From RHKX01 sp963784885 (lineage in GTDB: Bacteria > Actinomycetota > Thermoleophilia > Solirubrobacterales > 70-9), in assembly GCA_963784885.1 (NCBI GenBank), contig CAWATA010000002.1:419313-483312 (forward strand): DNA of 64,000 bases. Reading direction: 5' to 3'. Each line of letters starts with the position of its first letter. Within the stretch, counting starts at the first letter, position 1. The translations under genes and the position numbers were made by a program. The notes beneath the pieces were generated by a model. That model saw only the letters and a list, made by a program, of their open reading frames with translations. It was not told where the DNA came from and did no database searches. Of this stretch, positions 1-8,080 are shown piece by piece.

Positions 1-1
1 C

Positions 2-322
2 GGCGACCGGGAGCGGATCGCCGCCTGGCAGGAGGGAGCAGGGATGGACAGGCGAGCGATGCTCGAGTCCGACCTGACCGCCGCGCCGCTGGTCGAGCTC
101 AGGGTCGCCGTCGAGAACCGGCCGGGCACCGTCGCCGAGATCGCCCTGGCGCTCGGCCGCGCCGGGGTCAACATCGAGGACATGTCGCTGTTTCCCGCCG
201 CCGACCGCCGGACCGGCGCCATCTCACTCTGGATCGGCGGCCTCGACGAGGCCCGTCAGGCCGCCGCGGTCGTGGCGGGGCTCGGACATGAGGTCGCCCC
301 GATTCCAGAGGCGGGCCGATGA
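2..322 (+). CDS. tyrA: Prephenate dehydrogenase C-terminus with ACT domain (5'-truncated)
   Basis: The reading frame is open from the left edge, so only the last ~106 residues are present. They form an ACT domain (VELRVAVENRPGTVAEIA, then a GVNIEDMS segment), the amino-acid-binding regulatory fold found at the C-terminus of many actinobacterial TyrA proteins. TyrA oxidatively decarboxylates prephenate to 4-hydroxyphenylpyruvate for tyrosine synthesis, and the ACT domain would sense tyrosine. The stop codon overlaps the aroA start (ATGA), which fits a shared aromatic amino-acid operon. A stand-alone ACT protein starting at 44 is possible, but the preceding frame (GDRERIAAWQEG) looks like the dehydrogenase tail. 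Confidence 0.75.
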   Translation, partial: GDRERIAAWQEGAGMDRRAMLESDLTAAPLVELRVAVENRPGTVAEIALALGRAGVNIEDMSLFPAADRRTGAISLWIGGLDEARQAAAVVAGLGHEVAPIPEAGR

Positions 323-1662
323 CGGATCGCGTCGACGCCCATTTCGCGCCGGCGGGGTCGATCGCCGGCGAGATCCTCGCCCCGCCCGACAAGTCGATCT
401 CCCACCGGGCGGCGCTGATCGGCGCGTTCGGGGAGGGGGAGGCCCGGATCGCCCGCTACCTCGACTCCGCCGACACCCGCAGCACCCTCGAAGCGGTCCG
501 GGCACTCGGCGCCGAGGTCGATGCTGAGCCCGACGGCCCCGGATCGCTGGCGGTTGCGGTCACCGGCTTCGGCCTGCGTGGCACGACGGCGCCGGAGGAC
601 GCGATCGACGTCGGCAACGCCGGGACCCTGATCCGCCTGCTCGCCGGGCTCCTCGCCGGGCAGGAGGGTCGCGCCTTCGTCCTCGACGGCGACGAGTCGA
701 TCCGGAAGCGGCCGATGGGCCGGGTCGCCGAGCCGCTGCGTCAGATGGGTGCCGCGATCGAGACGGCGGATCCCGGAGGCCCTCCCGTGGCGATCGCCGG
801 ACGGCCCCTTCAGGCGATCCACTACGAGCTGCCGGTCGCGTCGGCGCAGGTGAAGTCCTGCGTGCTGCTCGCGGGCCTGCTCGCCGACGGCCGGACCACC
901 GTACGCGAGCCCGCCGAGACCCGCGACCACAGCGAGCGGATGCTCGCCGCCGCCGGGGCAGATGTCCGCGTCGAGCGCGAGCAACCGAGCCTGCCGACCG
1001 ATCCGGTCGCGGGGACGATCGGGATCTCCCCGGCCGAGCGGCTGGTGTTGGCGCCGATGACCGTGCCCGGCGACCTCTCCTCAGCCGCGTTCCACCTCGT
1101 CGCCGGCTTGATCGCGCCCGGCGGCGACGTTCGGGTCGCCGGGGTCGGGATCAACCCGACTCGGATCGGGCTGCTCGGGATCCTCAACCGGATGGGGGCC
1201 GGCCTCGAGGTCGTCGAGGAGGGCTTCGAGGGCGGGGAGCCCGTCGGGGCCCTGCGCGCACGCCACGGTCACCTGCAGGCGGCGCTCGTCGGACCGTCCG
1301 AGGTGGCGATGGCGATCGACGAGCTGCCGCTGGTCGGCCTGCTCGGTTGCTTCGCGGAGGGCACGACCCGGGTCGAGGGGGCCGAGGAGCTTCGCCACAA
1401 GGAATCGGACCGGATCGCCGGAGTCGTCGATGCCATCAACGCGCTCGGGGGGGAGGCCGAGGCGCTTCCGGACGGCTTCGCGGTGACCGGCACCGGGGGG
1501 CTCCGAGGCGGTGAGATGGACTCGCGCGGCGATCACCGGCTGGCGATGCTGGGAGCGGTGGCCGGTCTGGCCTCGCGCGATGGCGTGACCGTCCGCGACT
1601 TCGGCGCCGCCCGGATCAGCTATCCGGGGTTCGAGGCCGATCTCAGGTCGCTGCTCGGCTGA
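319..1662 (+). CDS. aroA: 3-phosphoshikimate 1-carboxyvinyltransferase (EPSP synthase)
   Basis: 447 residues, normal family length. It transfers enolpyruvyl from PEP to shikimate-3-phosphate, the sixth shikimate-pathway step, in the cytoplasm. Visible motifs: PPDKSISHR near residues 22-30 (substrate-binding Lys-Ser), DVGNAGTLIRLLAG near 98 (PEP site), RPMGRVAEPLRQMGA near 135, LRHKESDRIAGV near 360 and GDHRLAMLGAVAG near 408. The start ATG overlaps the tyrA stop by 4 nt, indicating translational coupling. It ends 3 bp before the stop of a convergent membrane-protein gene. Confidence 0.97.
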   Translation: MTDRVDAHFAPAGSIAGEILAPPDKSISHRAALIGAFGEGEARIARYLDSADTRSTLEAVRALGAEVDAEPDGPGSLAVAVTGFGLRGTTAPEDAIDVGNAGTLIRLLAGLLAGQEGRAFVLDGDESIRKRPMGRVAEPLRQMGAAIETADPGGPPVAIAGRPLQAIHYELPVASAQVKSCVLLAGLLADGRTTVREPAETRDHSERMLAAAGADVRVEREQPSLPTDPVAGTIGISPAERLVLAPMTVPGDLSSAAFHLVAGLIAPGGDVRVAGVGINPTRIGLLGILNRMGAGLEVVEEGFEGGEPVGALRARHGHLQAALVGPSEVAMAIDELPLVGLLGCFAEGTTRVEGAEELRHKESDRIAGVVDAINALGGEAEALPDGFAVTGTGGLRGGEMDSRGDHRLAMLGAVAGLASRDGVTVRDFGAARISYPGFEADLRSLLG

Positions 1663-1665
1663 GCG

Positions 1666-2139
1666 TCACTTCGTCAGCGCGTTGAAGGCGATCAGCGCCC
1701 CGCCGATCGCGGTCAGTCCGATCGCGCCGAGGATGGCGCGTGCCCGGGAGCCGCCGCTGGCCCGCGCGGCGACGTAGGAGTAGATCGCGAGGATCCCGAA
1801 CCCGATCCACTGGGAGAGGATGAAAGCCAGCTCGAGCTTGATCAGGTCGAGGACCGCGAGCAGGAACATCGAGATCGGCAGCGACGCGATGACGAGTCCG
1901 GTGACGGCCTCGCGGTACTCGTGCCGGATCTCGTCCCCGGTCGCCGGGCGGCGGCTGCGAATCGAGATCCCGACCCTGTCGGCGAAGACCTCCGCCAGGG
2001 TCAGGGCGATCGCGGCACCGAGGACGTATGCGAGCACCTTCTCCGGCTGGCCCTCGACGCCCTCGAGGGCTACGTCGACCGCCAGCACGGCGATCAGGAC
2101 ATAGATCGCACGGTCGGCATGTCTCGTGAAGTCGAGCAC
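1666..2139 (-). CDS. Five-helix membrane protein of unknown function
   Basis: 157 residues with a GTG start. About five hydrophobic segments are visible (roughly residues 11-27, 35-53, 78-101, 105-125 and 135-155), separated by a charged loop near 60-75 (RSRRPATGDEIRHEYREA). I see no catalytic motif and do not assign a family. It is convergent with aroA (3-bp gap) and divergent from cmk, so it is a single-gene unit between operon genes. The DEIRHEY acidic segment just before a helix is the most distinctive feature. Confidence 0.75.
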   Translation of the reverse strand: MLDFTRHADRAIYVLIAVLAVDVALEGVEGQPEKVLAYVLGAAIALTLAEVFADRVGISIRSRRPATGDEIRHEYREAVTGLVIASLPISMFLLAVLDLIKLELAFILSQWIGFGILAIYSYVAARASGGSRARAILGAIGLTAIGGALIAFNALTK

Positions 2140-2185
2140 GGCCGCCAGCCTGACCGGGCGACCGGACGGCGCGGCCGGACCCGGC

Positions 2186-2191
2186 TACTCT
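2186..2191 (+). promoter_or_regulatory. Putative -10 element of cmk
   Basis: TACTCT lies 11 nt upstream of the cmk ATG with no Shine-Dalgarno between them, so the transcript would be leaderless or nearly so. No clear -35 is visible. Confidence 0.4.
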
Positions 2192-2202
2192 GCTCGACGC
2201 TT

Positions 2203-2856
2203 ATGGTCATCGCCATCGACGGGCCCGCGGGGGCCGGTAAATCGACCGTCGCCCGGGCGCTCGCCGAGCGCCTCGGCTTCACCTATCTCGACTCCGGGGC
2301 CATGTACCGCAGCGTGGCGCTCGCGACGTTGCGCGCCGGCGCCGAGCCCGACGACGCCGAAGCGGTCACCGCGATCGCCCGCGACATCGACCTCCGGATC
2401 GCGCCGGGCCGGGTGGCGATCGGCGGCGAGGACGTCTCCGCGGCGATCCGTGTCCCGGAGGTCTCCGCGGCCGCATCGCGAGTCTCCGTCCATCCCGGCG
2501 TCCGCGAAGCGATGGTCGAGCGCCAGCGCGCTCTCGTCGCCGCGGGAGCGTGGGTCGCCGAAGGCCGTGACATCGGCACCGTCGTCTGTCCCGCTTCGCC
2601 GCTCAAGGTCCACCTGACGGCGTCCGAGGAGGAGCGGGCGCGGCGCCGGGCGGCCGAGACCGGCGAGGATCGCGACGCCGTCCTCGCCGCCCAGCGTGAC
2701 CGCGACGCCCGCGACCGCGAGCGCGAGCACGGCGCCCTCGAGCTCGCCTCCGACGCGGTCGAGCTCGATACGACCGGCCTCGACGTCGCAGCGGTGGTCG
2801 AGCGGATCGCGGCGATCGCCGTCGAGCGCGGCCTCGCCGGCGGAGTCGCGTCGTGA
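2203..2856 (+). CDS. cmk: Cytidylate kinase
   Basis: 217 residues. It phosphorylates CMP/dCMP to the diphosphates. The P-loop GPAGAGKST is at residues 7-15 and is followed by the CMP-kinase signature LGFTYLDSGAMYRSVAL; EGRDIGTVV near 128 and the arginine-rich lid RARRRAAE are also present. The frame is open further upstream, but ATG 2203 puts MVIAIDGPAGAGKS at the N-terminus as in all Cmk proteins and follows a -10-like hexamer. The stop overlaps the der start (GTGA), a common cmk-der arrangement. Confidence 0.96.
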   Translation: MVIAIDGPAGAGKSTVARALAERLGFTYLDSGAMYRSVALATLRAGAEPDDAEAVTAIARDIDLRIAPGRVAIGGEDVSAAIRVPEVSAAASRVSVHPGVREAMVERQRALVAAGAWVAEGRDIGTVVCPASPLKVHLTASEEERARRRAAETGEDRDAVLAAQRDRDARDREREHGALELASDAVELDTTGLDVAAVVERIAAIAVERGLAGGVAS

Positions 2857-4160
2857 AGGTCGCGATCGTCGGCTACCCGAACGCGGGCAAGAGCACGCTG
2901 ATCAACCGCTTGGCGGGCGGCCGCGAGGCGGTGACCCATGCCGAGGCGGGGGTGACCAGGGACCGCAAGGAGATCGACACCGAGTGGAACGGGGTCGGGC
3001 TGACGCTGATCGATACCGGCGGGGTGGACTTCGCGGCCGAGGACTCGCTGTCGCGCTCGGTCCAGCATCAGGCGCGCGAAGCGATCGCCGACGCCGACGT
3101 GATCCTCCACGTCGTCGACGCGAGGGCCGGCCTCGGGCCCGGCGACGCCGAGGTCGCGGCCCTGCTCCGCTCCGCCTCCCAGCCGGTCGTCGTCGTCGCG
3201 AACAAGGTTGACAACCCGGCCGACGTCCACCTCGCCGCCGAGCTCAACGGACTCGGACTCGGCGAGCCGGTCGCCGTCTCCGCCACGCACGGGCTCGGGA
3301 CCGGCGACCTCCTAGATCGGATCACCTCCCACGCAGGCGACGCGGCCGGGGAGTCGAGCTCCGAGGGTCTGCCGCGAATCGCGATCCTCGGCCGCCCCAA
3401 CGTCGGCAAGTCGTCCTTGCTGAACGCGCTGCTCGGAACCGAGCGCACGATCGTCAGCCCGGTCGCCGGAACGACGCGGGACTCGATCGACACCCGGGTC
3501 GAGGTCGACGGCCGCGAGGCGCTGCTGGTCGACACCGCCGGGATCCGCCGCCGGACGAAGGTGGCGGGCACGATCGACTACTACGCGCAGCTCCGCGCCG
3601 AGCGCGCGGCCGACCGGGCCGACGTCGCGATCCTCGTCTGCGACGCCTCCGAGGGCGTCACCGCCGAGGATCTCCGGATCGGCGAGCTCGCGATGAAGGC
3701 CGGCTGCGCGACCCTGGTAGTCCTCAACAAGTGGGACATCGTCGAGGTCGACCTCGACGACGCCAAGGCCCGGATCGAGCAGCGGCTGCGCCTCCGGCCG
3801 CCGGTGATCACGATCTCGGCGCTGCGAGGGCGGAACCTCCAGAAGGTGCTGCCGAAGGCACTCGAGCTGGCCGATCGGCGGGCGGCCCGGGCGCGGACTC
3901 CGGAGCTCAACAAGATCCTCGCGGCGGCGGTCGAGCGGAACCCACCGCCCTCAAGGCGTGGGCGCCGGCTGCGCCTCTACTACGCCGCCCAGGTCGGCGA
4001 CGCGCCGCCGCGGATGGCGATCCAGGTCAACGACCGGACGCTGATCAACCGGGACTGGTCCTACTACCTCGAGAACCGCTTCCGGGAGGAGCTCGGTCTC
4101 GACGGGGTGCCGCTCGTCATCGACTTCGTGCCGAGACGGCGTGACCGGGGTTCCGGCTAG
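2853..4160 (+). CDS. der: Ribosome biogenesis GTPase Der (EngA)
   Basis: 435 residues with a GTG start overlapping the cmk stop. It has two tandem Era-like GTPase domains and a C-terminal KH-like domain. G-domain 1 has the P-loop GYPNAGKST (residues 7-15), DTGG and NKVD; G-domain 2 has GRPNVGKSS near 178, DTAGIRRRTKV and NKWD. The family acts in 50S subunit maturation. The KH-like tail (LRLYYAAQVGDAPP) is intact. Its TAG stop is followed immediately by TATAAA, the likely promoter of the next gene. Confidence 0.97.
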   Translation: MKVAIVGYPNAGKSTLINRLAGGREAVTHAEAGVTRDRKEIDTEWNGVGLTLIDTGGVDFAAEDSLSRSVQHQAREAIADADVILHVVDARAGLGPGDAEVAALLRSASQPVVVVANKVDNPADVHLAAELNGLGLGEPVAVSATHGLGTGDLLDRITSHAGDAAGESSSEGLPRIAILGRPNVGKSSLLNALLGTERTIVSPVAGTTRDSIDTRVEVDGREALLVDTAGIRRRTKVAGTIDYYAQLRAERAADRADVAILVCDASEGVTAEDLRIGELAMKAGCATLVVLNKWDIVEVDLDDAKARIEQRLRLRPPVITISALRGRNLQKVLPKALELADRRAARARTPELNKILAAAVERNPPPSRRGRRLRLYYAAQVGDAPPRMAIQVNDRTLINRDWSYYLENRFREELGLDGVPLVIDFVPRRRDRGSG

Positions 4161-4161
4161 G

Positions 4162-4167
4162 TATAAA
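4162..4167 (+). promoter_or_regulatory. Putative -10 element of the DUF3352 gene
   Basis: TATAAA starts 1 nt after the der stop and ends 6 nt before GTG 4174. This is the most AT-rich promoter-like hexamer in the region and argues for a leaderless transcript starting at that GTG rather than at GTG 4141. Confidence 0.5.
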
Positions 4168-4173
4168 CGCTCG

Positions 4174-6042
4174 GTGCAGGAGGACTCGCCAAAGGATGGG
4201 CAGGACGGCGCGAGCGACGGGCCGTCGCTGACCCCGAAGGCGCAGCTCGGACGCACCGGGAGGGACGGGATCCGTGGTCGGATCCGGGCCCTGCGCGACC
4301 ACGGACCGGGCAGCGGCAGCAGCGGTGAATGGCTGCGCTCGCTGCGGCGCCGGGCCGACGCCGCCTGGTCTGGGCTGGAGCCGACGAACCGCCACCGGAT
4401 CGCCGCGGCGGTGATCGTCGCCGCCGGCGTCGTGGTGGTCTGGATCGTCCTCGTGGCGGCGGCGCCGTGCGGATTCCCCGGGGGCGACAGCTGCCCCCCC
4501 GATGACGACGCGATCGCACTGGTGCCGGCCGATGCGCTCGCCTACGTCCACCTCGACGTCGATCCGGAATCCGAGCAGTTCGCGGCGGCGACCGGGATCT
4601 CCGAGCGCATCCCGCTGCTCTCGCGGATCGCGGTCGACGCCCTCAGCGGAATCGCCGGAGTCGACGTCGACTACGGCCGCCAGGTCGAGCCGTGGGCGGG
4701 CGGCGAGCTTGCGCTCGCGGCCCTGCCCGCCGGCCTCAACGGCGAGCGGGTGCTGATGATCGAGGCCGACGACAGCGACGGCGCCGAGAAGTTCGCGACC
4801 GATCTGATCGGGCCGAAGCAGTCGACCGCGACCGCGAACGGCACCGACATCTCGATCGGCCGCCGGGGCTCTGCCTGGGTCGTCGAGGACGGCTTCCTGC
4901 TGATCGGATCGCGCACCGGCCTCGAGGCGATGCTGGAGGGCGAGGGCACCCTGGAGGGGGCCGATGGGACGGCGGTTCTCGACCAGCTTCCAGCCGATCG
5001 CGTCGCCTATGCATACGTCTCGGGCGAAGGGGCGCGGGCGCTGTTCGGCTCGCGCGGCCTCGAGCCGATCGACACCTTCGTCGACTCGGCGGTGACCGAG
5101 GGTGCCGCCGCCTCGCTGAGTGCCGACGACGGGGGCCTGCGGCTCGCAGTCCGCAGCGATCTCGACCCCGACCGCGGTGGAGCCGCTCCCGGCTTCTTCG
5201 CCGCGCTGCCCGCCTTCACGCCGAGCCTGACCGCCGACATCGGTCCCTCCTCGCTCGCCTACCTGGGCCTCGGCGACCCGCAGGAGGGTGTCGGAGGGCT
5301 CCTCGATCAGGCCGAGAGCAGCTCGCCGGCCCTCGCCGCCGCGTTCCGCCGCTTCTCCCGCAGCCTCGGCGAACAGGCCGGGATCGACATCGGCGACGAC
5401 CTGCTGCCGCTGCTCGGTTCGGAGGCCGCGCTCACGCTGCAGCCGGTCGCCGCCGAGGCGAGCGAGGCGACGCCCGGCGTCACGCCCGACTCGGCGACGC
5501 CGTACGTGAGCCTGCTCGCCGAGGACGTCGATCCCGAGGCCGCCCGCCAGGCGCTGGCCCGCCTGCAGAATCCCGTCGCGCAGGCTCTGGCGAAGCCGAA
5601 GAACGGCGGCCCGGCGACGTTCGAGACGATCCAGATCGCCGGCCTGCAGGCGCAGTCGCTCGCGATCAGCCCGGCCGTCAACCTCACCTACGCGATCTGG
5701 GACGACCTGCTCATGATCGCGACCGATTCGCTCGCCATCGAGCAGGCGCGCTCGCTCGACGGCGGGCTCGACGAGTCCGAGAAGTACCGGGCCGTGACCG
5801 AGGGCTTCCCCGACTCGGTCTCGATGATCGCCTACCTCGATCTGACCGGCCTGCTCAACCTCGGTGAGCAGGCGGGCCTGGCGACCGATCCCACCTACAC
5901 GACCTACGCGCCCGATCTGCGCTCGCTGACCGCGGCGGCGCTGGCGGTCGACGGCGGCGAGGAGCGGCTCGACACCGACCTGCGCATCGAGGTCGGCCCG
6001 CGCCAGACGCCGGAGATCGACTCCCCGCCCCTGGGCGAATAG
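4174..6042 (+). CDS. Membrane-anchored DUF3352-family protein
   Basis: About 622 residues from GTG 4174; an upstream in-frame GTG at 4141 overlaps der but lies before the TATAAA element. The N-terminal ~80 residues are charged and cytoplasmic, followed by one hydrophobic helix (AAVIVAAGVVVVWIVLVAAA) and a short Cys/Pro linker. The rest is a large outward domain beginning ADALAYVHLDVDP, typical of DUF3352. Substrate and partner are unknown; the architecture suggests a cell-surface protein. The TAG stop is also the start of the metK -10 hexamer. Confidence 0.8.
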   Translation: MQEDSPKDGQDGASDGPSLTPKAQLGRTGRDGIRGRIRALRDHGPGSGSSGEWLRSLRRRADAAWSGLEPTNRHRIAAAVIVAAGVVVVWIVLVAAAPCGFPGGDSCPPDDDAIALVPADALAYVHLDVDPESEQFAAATGISERIPLLSRIAVDALSGIAGVDVDYGRQVEPWAGGELALAALPAGLNGERVLMIEADDSDGAEKFATDLIGPKQSTATANGTDISIGRRGSAWVVEDGFLLIGSRTGLEAMLEGEGTLEGADGTAVLDQLPADRVAYAYVSGEGARALFGSRGLEPIDTFVDSAVTEGAAASLSADDGGLRLAVRSDLDPDRGGAAPGFFAALPAFTPSLTADIGPSSLAYLGLGDPQEGVGGLLDQAESSSPALAAAFRRFSRSLGEQAGIDIGDDLLPLLGSEAALTLQPVAAEASEATPGVTPDSATPYVSLLAEDVDPEAARQALARLQNPVAQALAKPKNGGPATFETIQIAGLQAQSLAISPAVNLTYAIWDDLLMIATDSLAIEQARSLDGGLDESEKYRAVTEGFPDSVSMIAYLDLTGLLNLGEQAGLATDPTYTTYAPDLRSLTAAALAVDGGEERLDTDLRIEVGPRQTPEIDSPPLGE

Positions 6043-6045
6043 CAT
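6040..6045 (+). promoter_or_regulatory. Putative metK -10 that includes a stop codon
   Basis: TAGCAT uses the TAG stop of the DUF3352 gene as its first three bases. A start site about 7 nt downstream would give a metK leader of roughly 63 nt. Confidence 0.35.
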
Positions 6046-6051
6046 TCCCCG

Positions 6052-6114
6052 AAGCGCAAACACCGTGCCGGCCGCGAGCCGGTGGGAAATCAGCGAAAAG
6101 AGGCGAGCAGACAG
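6052..6114 (+). promoter_or_regulatory. metK 5' leader with GC hairpin
   Basis: The leader contains a CCGGC-CGCGA-GCCGG hairpin with flanking CACCG/CGGTG complementarity (about 6061-6083), followed by an A-rich stretch and the purine-rich AAAAGAGG before ATG 6115. A leader before metK could be a SAM-responsive element, but I cannot match it confidently to a known riboswitch class. Confidence 0.3.
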
Positions 6115-7386
6115 ATGACCAGCGAGATCACCGAGCACATCCATGTCGGAGAGGGTGAGCACCTGTTCACGTCCGAGTCCGTGACCGAGGGTCATCCCGA
6201 CAAGATCTGCGACCAGATCTCAGACGGCATTCTCGACGCGGTCCTCGCCGAGGATCCGGGTGGTCGTGTCGCCTGCGAGACGCTCGTCAACACCGGTCTC
6301 GTGGTCGTGTCCGGCGAGATCTCGACCTCGACCTACGTCGACGTCCCGAAGATCGTCCGCAAGACGATCACCGAGATCGGCTACGACTGCGGCGATTACG
6401 GGTTCGACGGCAACAGCTGCGCGGTGATGACGGCCATCGACGAGCAGTCCGCCGACATCGCCCAGGGTGTCGACAAGGCTTACGAGGTGCGCACCGACGT
6501 CACCGACGACGACGAGTTCGACCAGGACGGAGCCGGCGATCAGGGAATGATGTTCGGGTACGCCACGAACGAGACGCGGGCGCTGATGCCGATGCCGATC
6601 CAGATCGCGCACACCCTCGCCCGCCGGCTATCGCAGGTTCGCAAGGACGGGACGCTCGACTACCTCCGTCCCGACGGCAAGACCCAGGTGACCGTCCGCT
6701 ACCGCGACGGGGCTCCGGTCGAGGTCGTCCGGATCCTGATCTCGACTCAGCACGCCGAGGGAATCGACTGCGAGGAGAAGATCAAGCCCGACCTCTGGGA
6801 GCACGTGATCGTCCCGGTCCTCGACGAGGAGTACGCGGGGCTCTACGACGCCGAGGCGCTGCGGCGGACCCTGCTCGTCAACCCGACCGGCAAGTTCGTG
6901 ATCGGCGGCCCGGTCGGCGACGCCGGGCTGACCGGCCGCAAGATCATCGTCGACACCTACGGCGGCGCCGCTCGCCACGGTGGCGGCGCCTTCAGCGGCA
7001 AGGATCCGTCGAAGGTCGACCGCTCGGCCGCCTATGCCGCGCGCTACGTCGCCAAGAACGTCGTCGCCTCCGGCCTGGCGGATCGTTGCGAGGTCCAGCT
7101 CGCCTATGCGATCGGTGTCGCCCACCCGATCTCGCTGATGGTCCAGACCTTCGGCACCGGCAAGATCGAGGACGCGAAGCTGACCGACGCGGTCGAGGAG
7201 GTCTTCGATCTCCGGCCGGGAGCGTTCCGCCGCTACCTCGACCTGCACCGGCCGATCTACCAGGCGACCGCCGCCTACGGCCACTTCGGCCGCGAAGGCG
7301 GGGACTTCACCTGGGAGCGCACCGACAGGGTCGACGATCTGCGGGCGGCCGCCGGCCGCGGCGCGGAGGTCGGCGCCTCCGCCTGA
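6115..7386 (+). CDS. metK: S-adenosylmethionine synthetase
   Basis: 423 residues. It makes SAM from methionine and ATP. Motifs: HLFTSESVTEGHPDKICDQI at the N-terminus, GAGDQGMMFGYATNE near 130 (methionine loop), and GRKIIVDTYGG followed by GGGAFSGKDPSKVDRS (phosphate-binding loop). The frame opens at 6082, but ATG 6115 follows the purine-rich AAAAGAGG and matches the normal N-terminus. It ends in a convergent arrangement with the PH-domain gene, separated by hairpins. Confidence 0.97.
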   Translation: MTSEITEHIHVGEGEHLFTSESVTEGHPDKICDQISDGILDAVLAEDPGGRVACETLVNTGLVVVSGEISTSTYVDVPKIVRKTITEIGYDCGDYGFDGNSCAVMTAIDEQSADIAQGVDKAYEVRTDVTDDDEFDQDGAGDQGMMFGYATNETRALMPMPIQIAHTLARRLSQVRKDGTLDYLRPDGKTQVTVRYRDGAPVEVVRILISTQHAEGIDCEEKIKPDLWEHVIVPVLDEEYAGLYDAEALRRTLLVNPTGKFVIGGPVGDAGLTGRKIIVDTYGGAARHGGGAFSGKDPSKVDRSAAYAARYVAKNVVASGLADRCEVQLAYAIGVAHPISLMVQTFGTGKIEDAKLTDAVEEVFDLRPGAFRRYLDLHRPIYQATAAYGHFGREGGDFTWERTDRVDDLRAAAGRGAEVGASA

Positions 7387-7394
7387 TCCCCCGC

Positions 7395-7433
7395 GCCCGG
7401 GTCCCGGGCCGGCCCACCGTCGGACCGTGGGCC
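7395..7433. terminator. Convergent terminator hairpins after metK
   Basis: Two inverted repeats lie between metK and the convergent PH-domain gene: GCCCGGG/CCCGGGC (7395-7409) and GGCCCAC/GTGGGCC (7411-7417 with 7427-7433, 9-nt loop). There is no T-tract, as is usual in such GC-rich genomes. Confidence 0.5.
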
Positions 7434-7496
7434 AGGTCGGCGCCGCATAGCGTCGCCGATCCGGCCCACCGGGGGGTGGAGTGGGGTTCAGGGCTC

Positions 7497-8021
7497 CTAG
7501 AGCCCGGAGCCGTAACGCGTATCGGCCTCGTCGCGCGTGCTTGGGGGCGGTCCGACCGGCTCGGTTGCGTGATGGACGCGATCGACGACCTGTTCCGGGT
7601 TGGCGACCCCGGCGAACACGAAGTCCGACTCGGAGTTGCTCGCCGCGGTGTCGAAGTCCACGTCGCCGATCTGCATGATCCGCTGGTAGAGCGTCTGGCG
7701 GTAGTTGACGTCCTGGACCCGCTCGATCTTCGTCTCCTGCACGTCGCGGGAGATGATCCCGTGCTTGATGTTGAGCCGCCGGGTGGTGATCGTGTAGCGC
7801 GTCGACACGCGTCGCAGGAATCCCGTGAGGACGACGATCGCGGCGCCGACGATGACGATCATCGTCACGAGGAAGGCGTTGGAGCCGCTGTCGACGAGGG
7901 CCACAATCGCCGCGATCACGGCGACGATCAGGATCCCCTTGATGTAGAAGCCGAGGATCGCCCGCCAAGACGGGTGCCCTTCGAAGACGACCTGCTCTCC
8001 TGGTCCGAGGTTAAGCGCCAC
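7497..8021 (-). CDS. PH-domain membrane protein (YdbS/DUF304 type)
   Basis: 174 residues, GTG start. Two transmembrane helices (about residues 23-42 and 49-68) are followed by a bacterial PH (bPH_2) domain with the typical TRYTITTRRLNIKHGIISR and KIERVQDVNYRQTLYQR segments. Such proteins are small membrane-associated proteins of unclear function. It is divergent from priA; a TATATC hexamer on this strand lies about 7 nt before the GTG, suggesting a leaderless message. The C-terminal tail is polar and low-complexity. Confidence 0.85.
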   Translation of the reverse strand: MALNLGPGEQVVFEGHPSWRAILGFYIKGILIVAVIAAIVALVDSGSNAFLVTMIVIVGAAIVVLTGFLRRVSTRYTITTRRLNIKHGIISRDVQETKIERVQDVNYRQTLYQRIMQIGDVDFDTAASNSESDFVFAGVANPEQVVDRVHHATEPVGPPPSTRDEADTRYGSGL

Positions 8022-8063
8022 GTGCGCAAGATATACCGCGAGCCGTGCGTCCGTGAAAGGACG

Positions 8064-8069
8064 TAGCTT
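8064..8069 (+). promoter_or_regulatory. Putative -10 element of priA
   Basis: TAGCTT lies 11 nt before the priA ATG in the short divergent region. Confidence 0.35.
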
Positions 8070-8080
8070 CAGGCGCTGTC

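Noticed and set aside
4117..6195. 692-residue open frame on the minus strand
   Set aside because: Antisense to the DUF3352 gene and metK; low-complexity composition and no motif.
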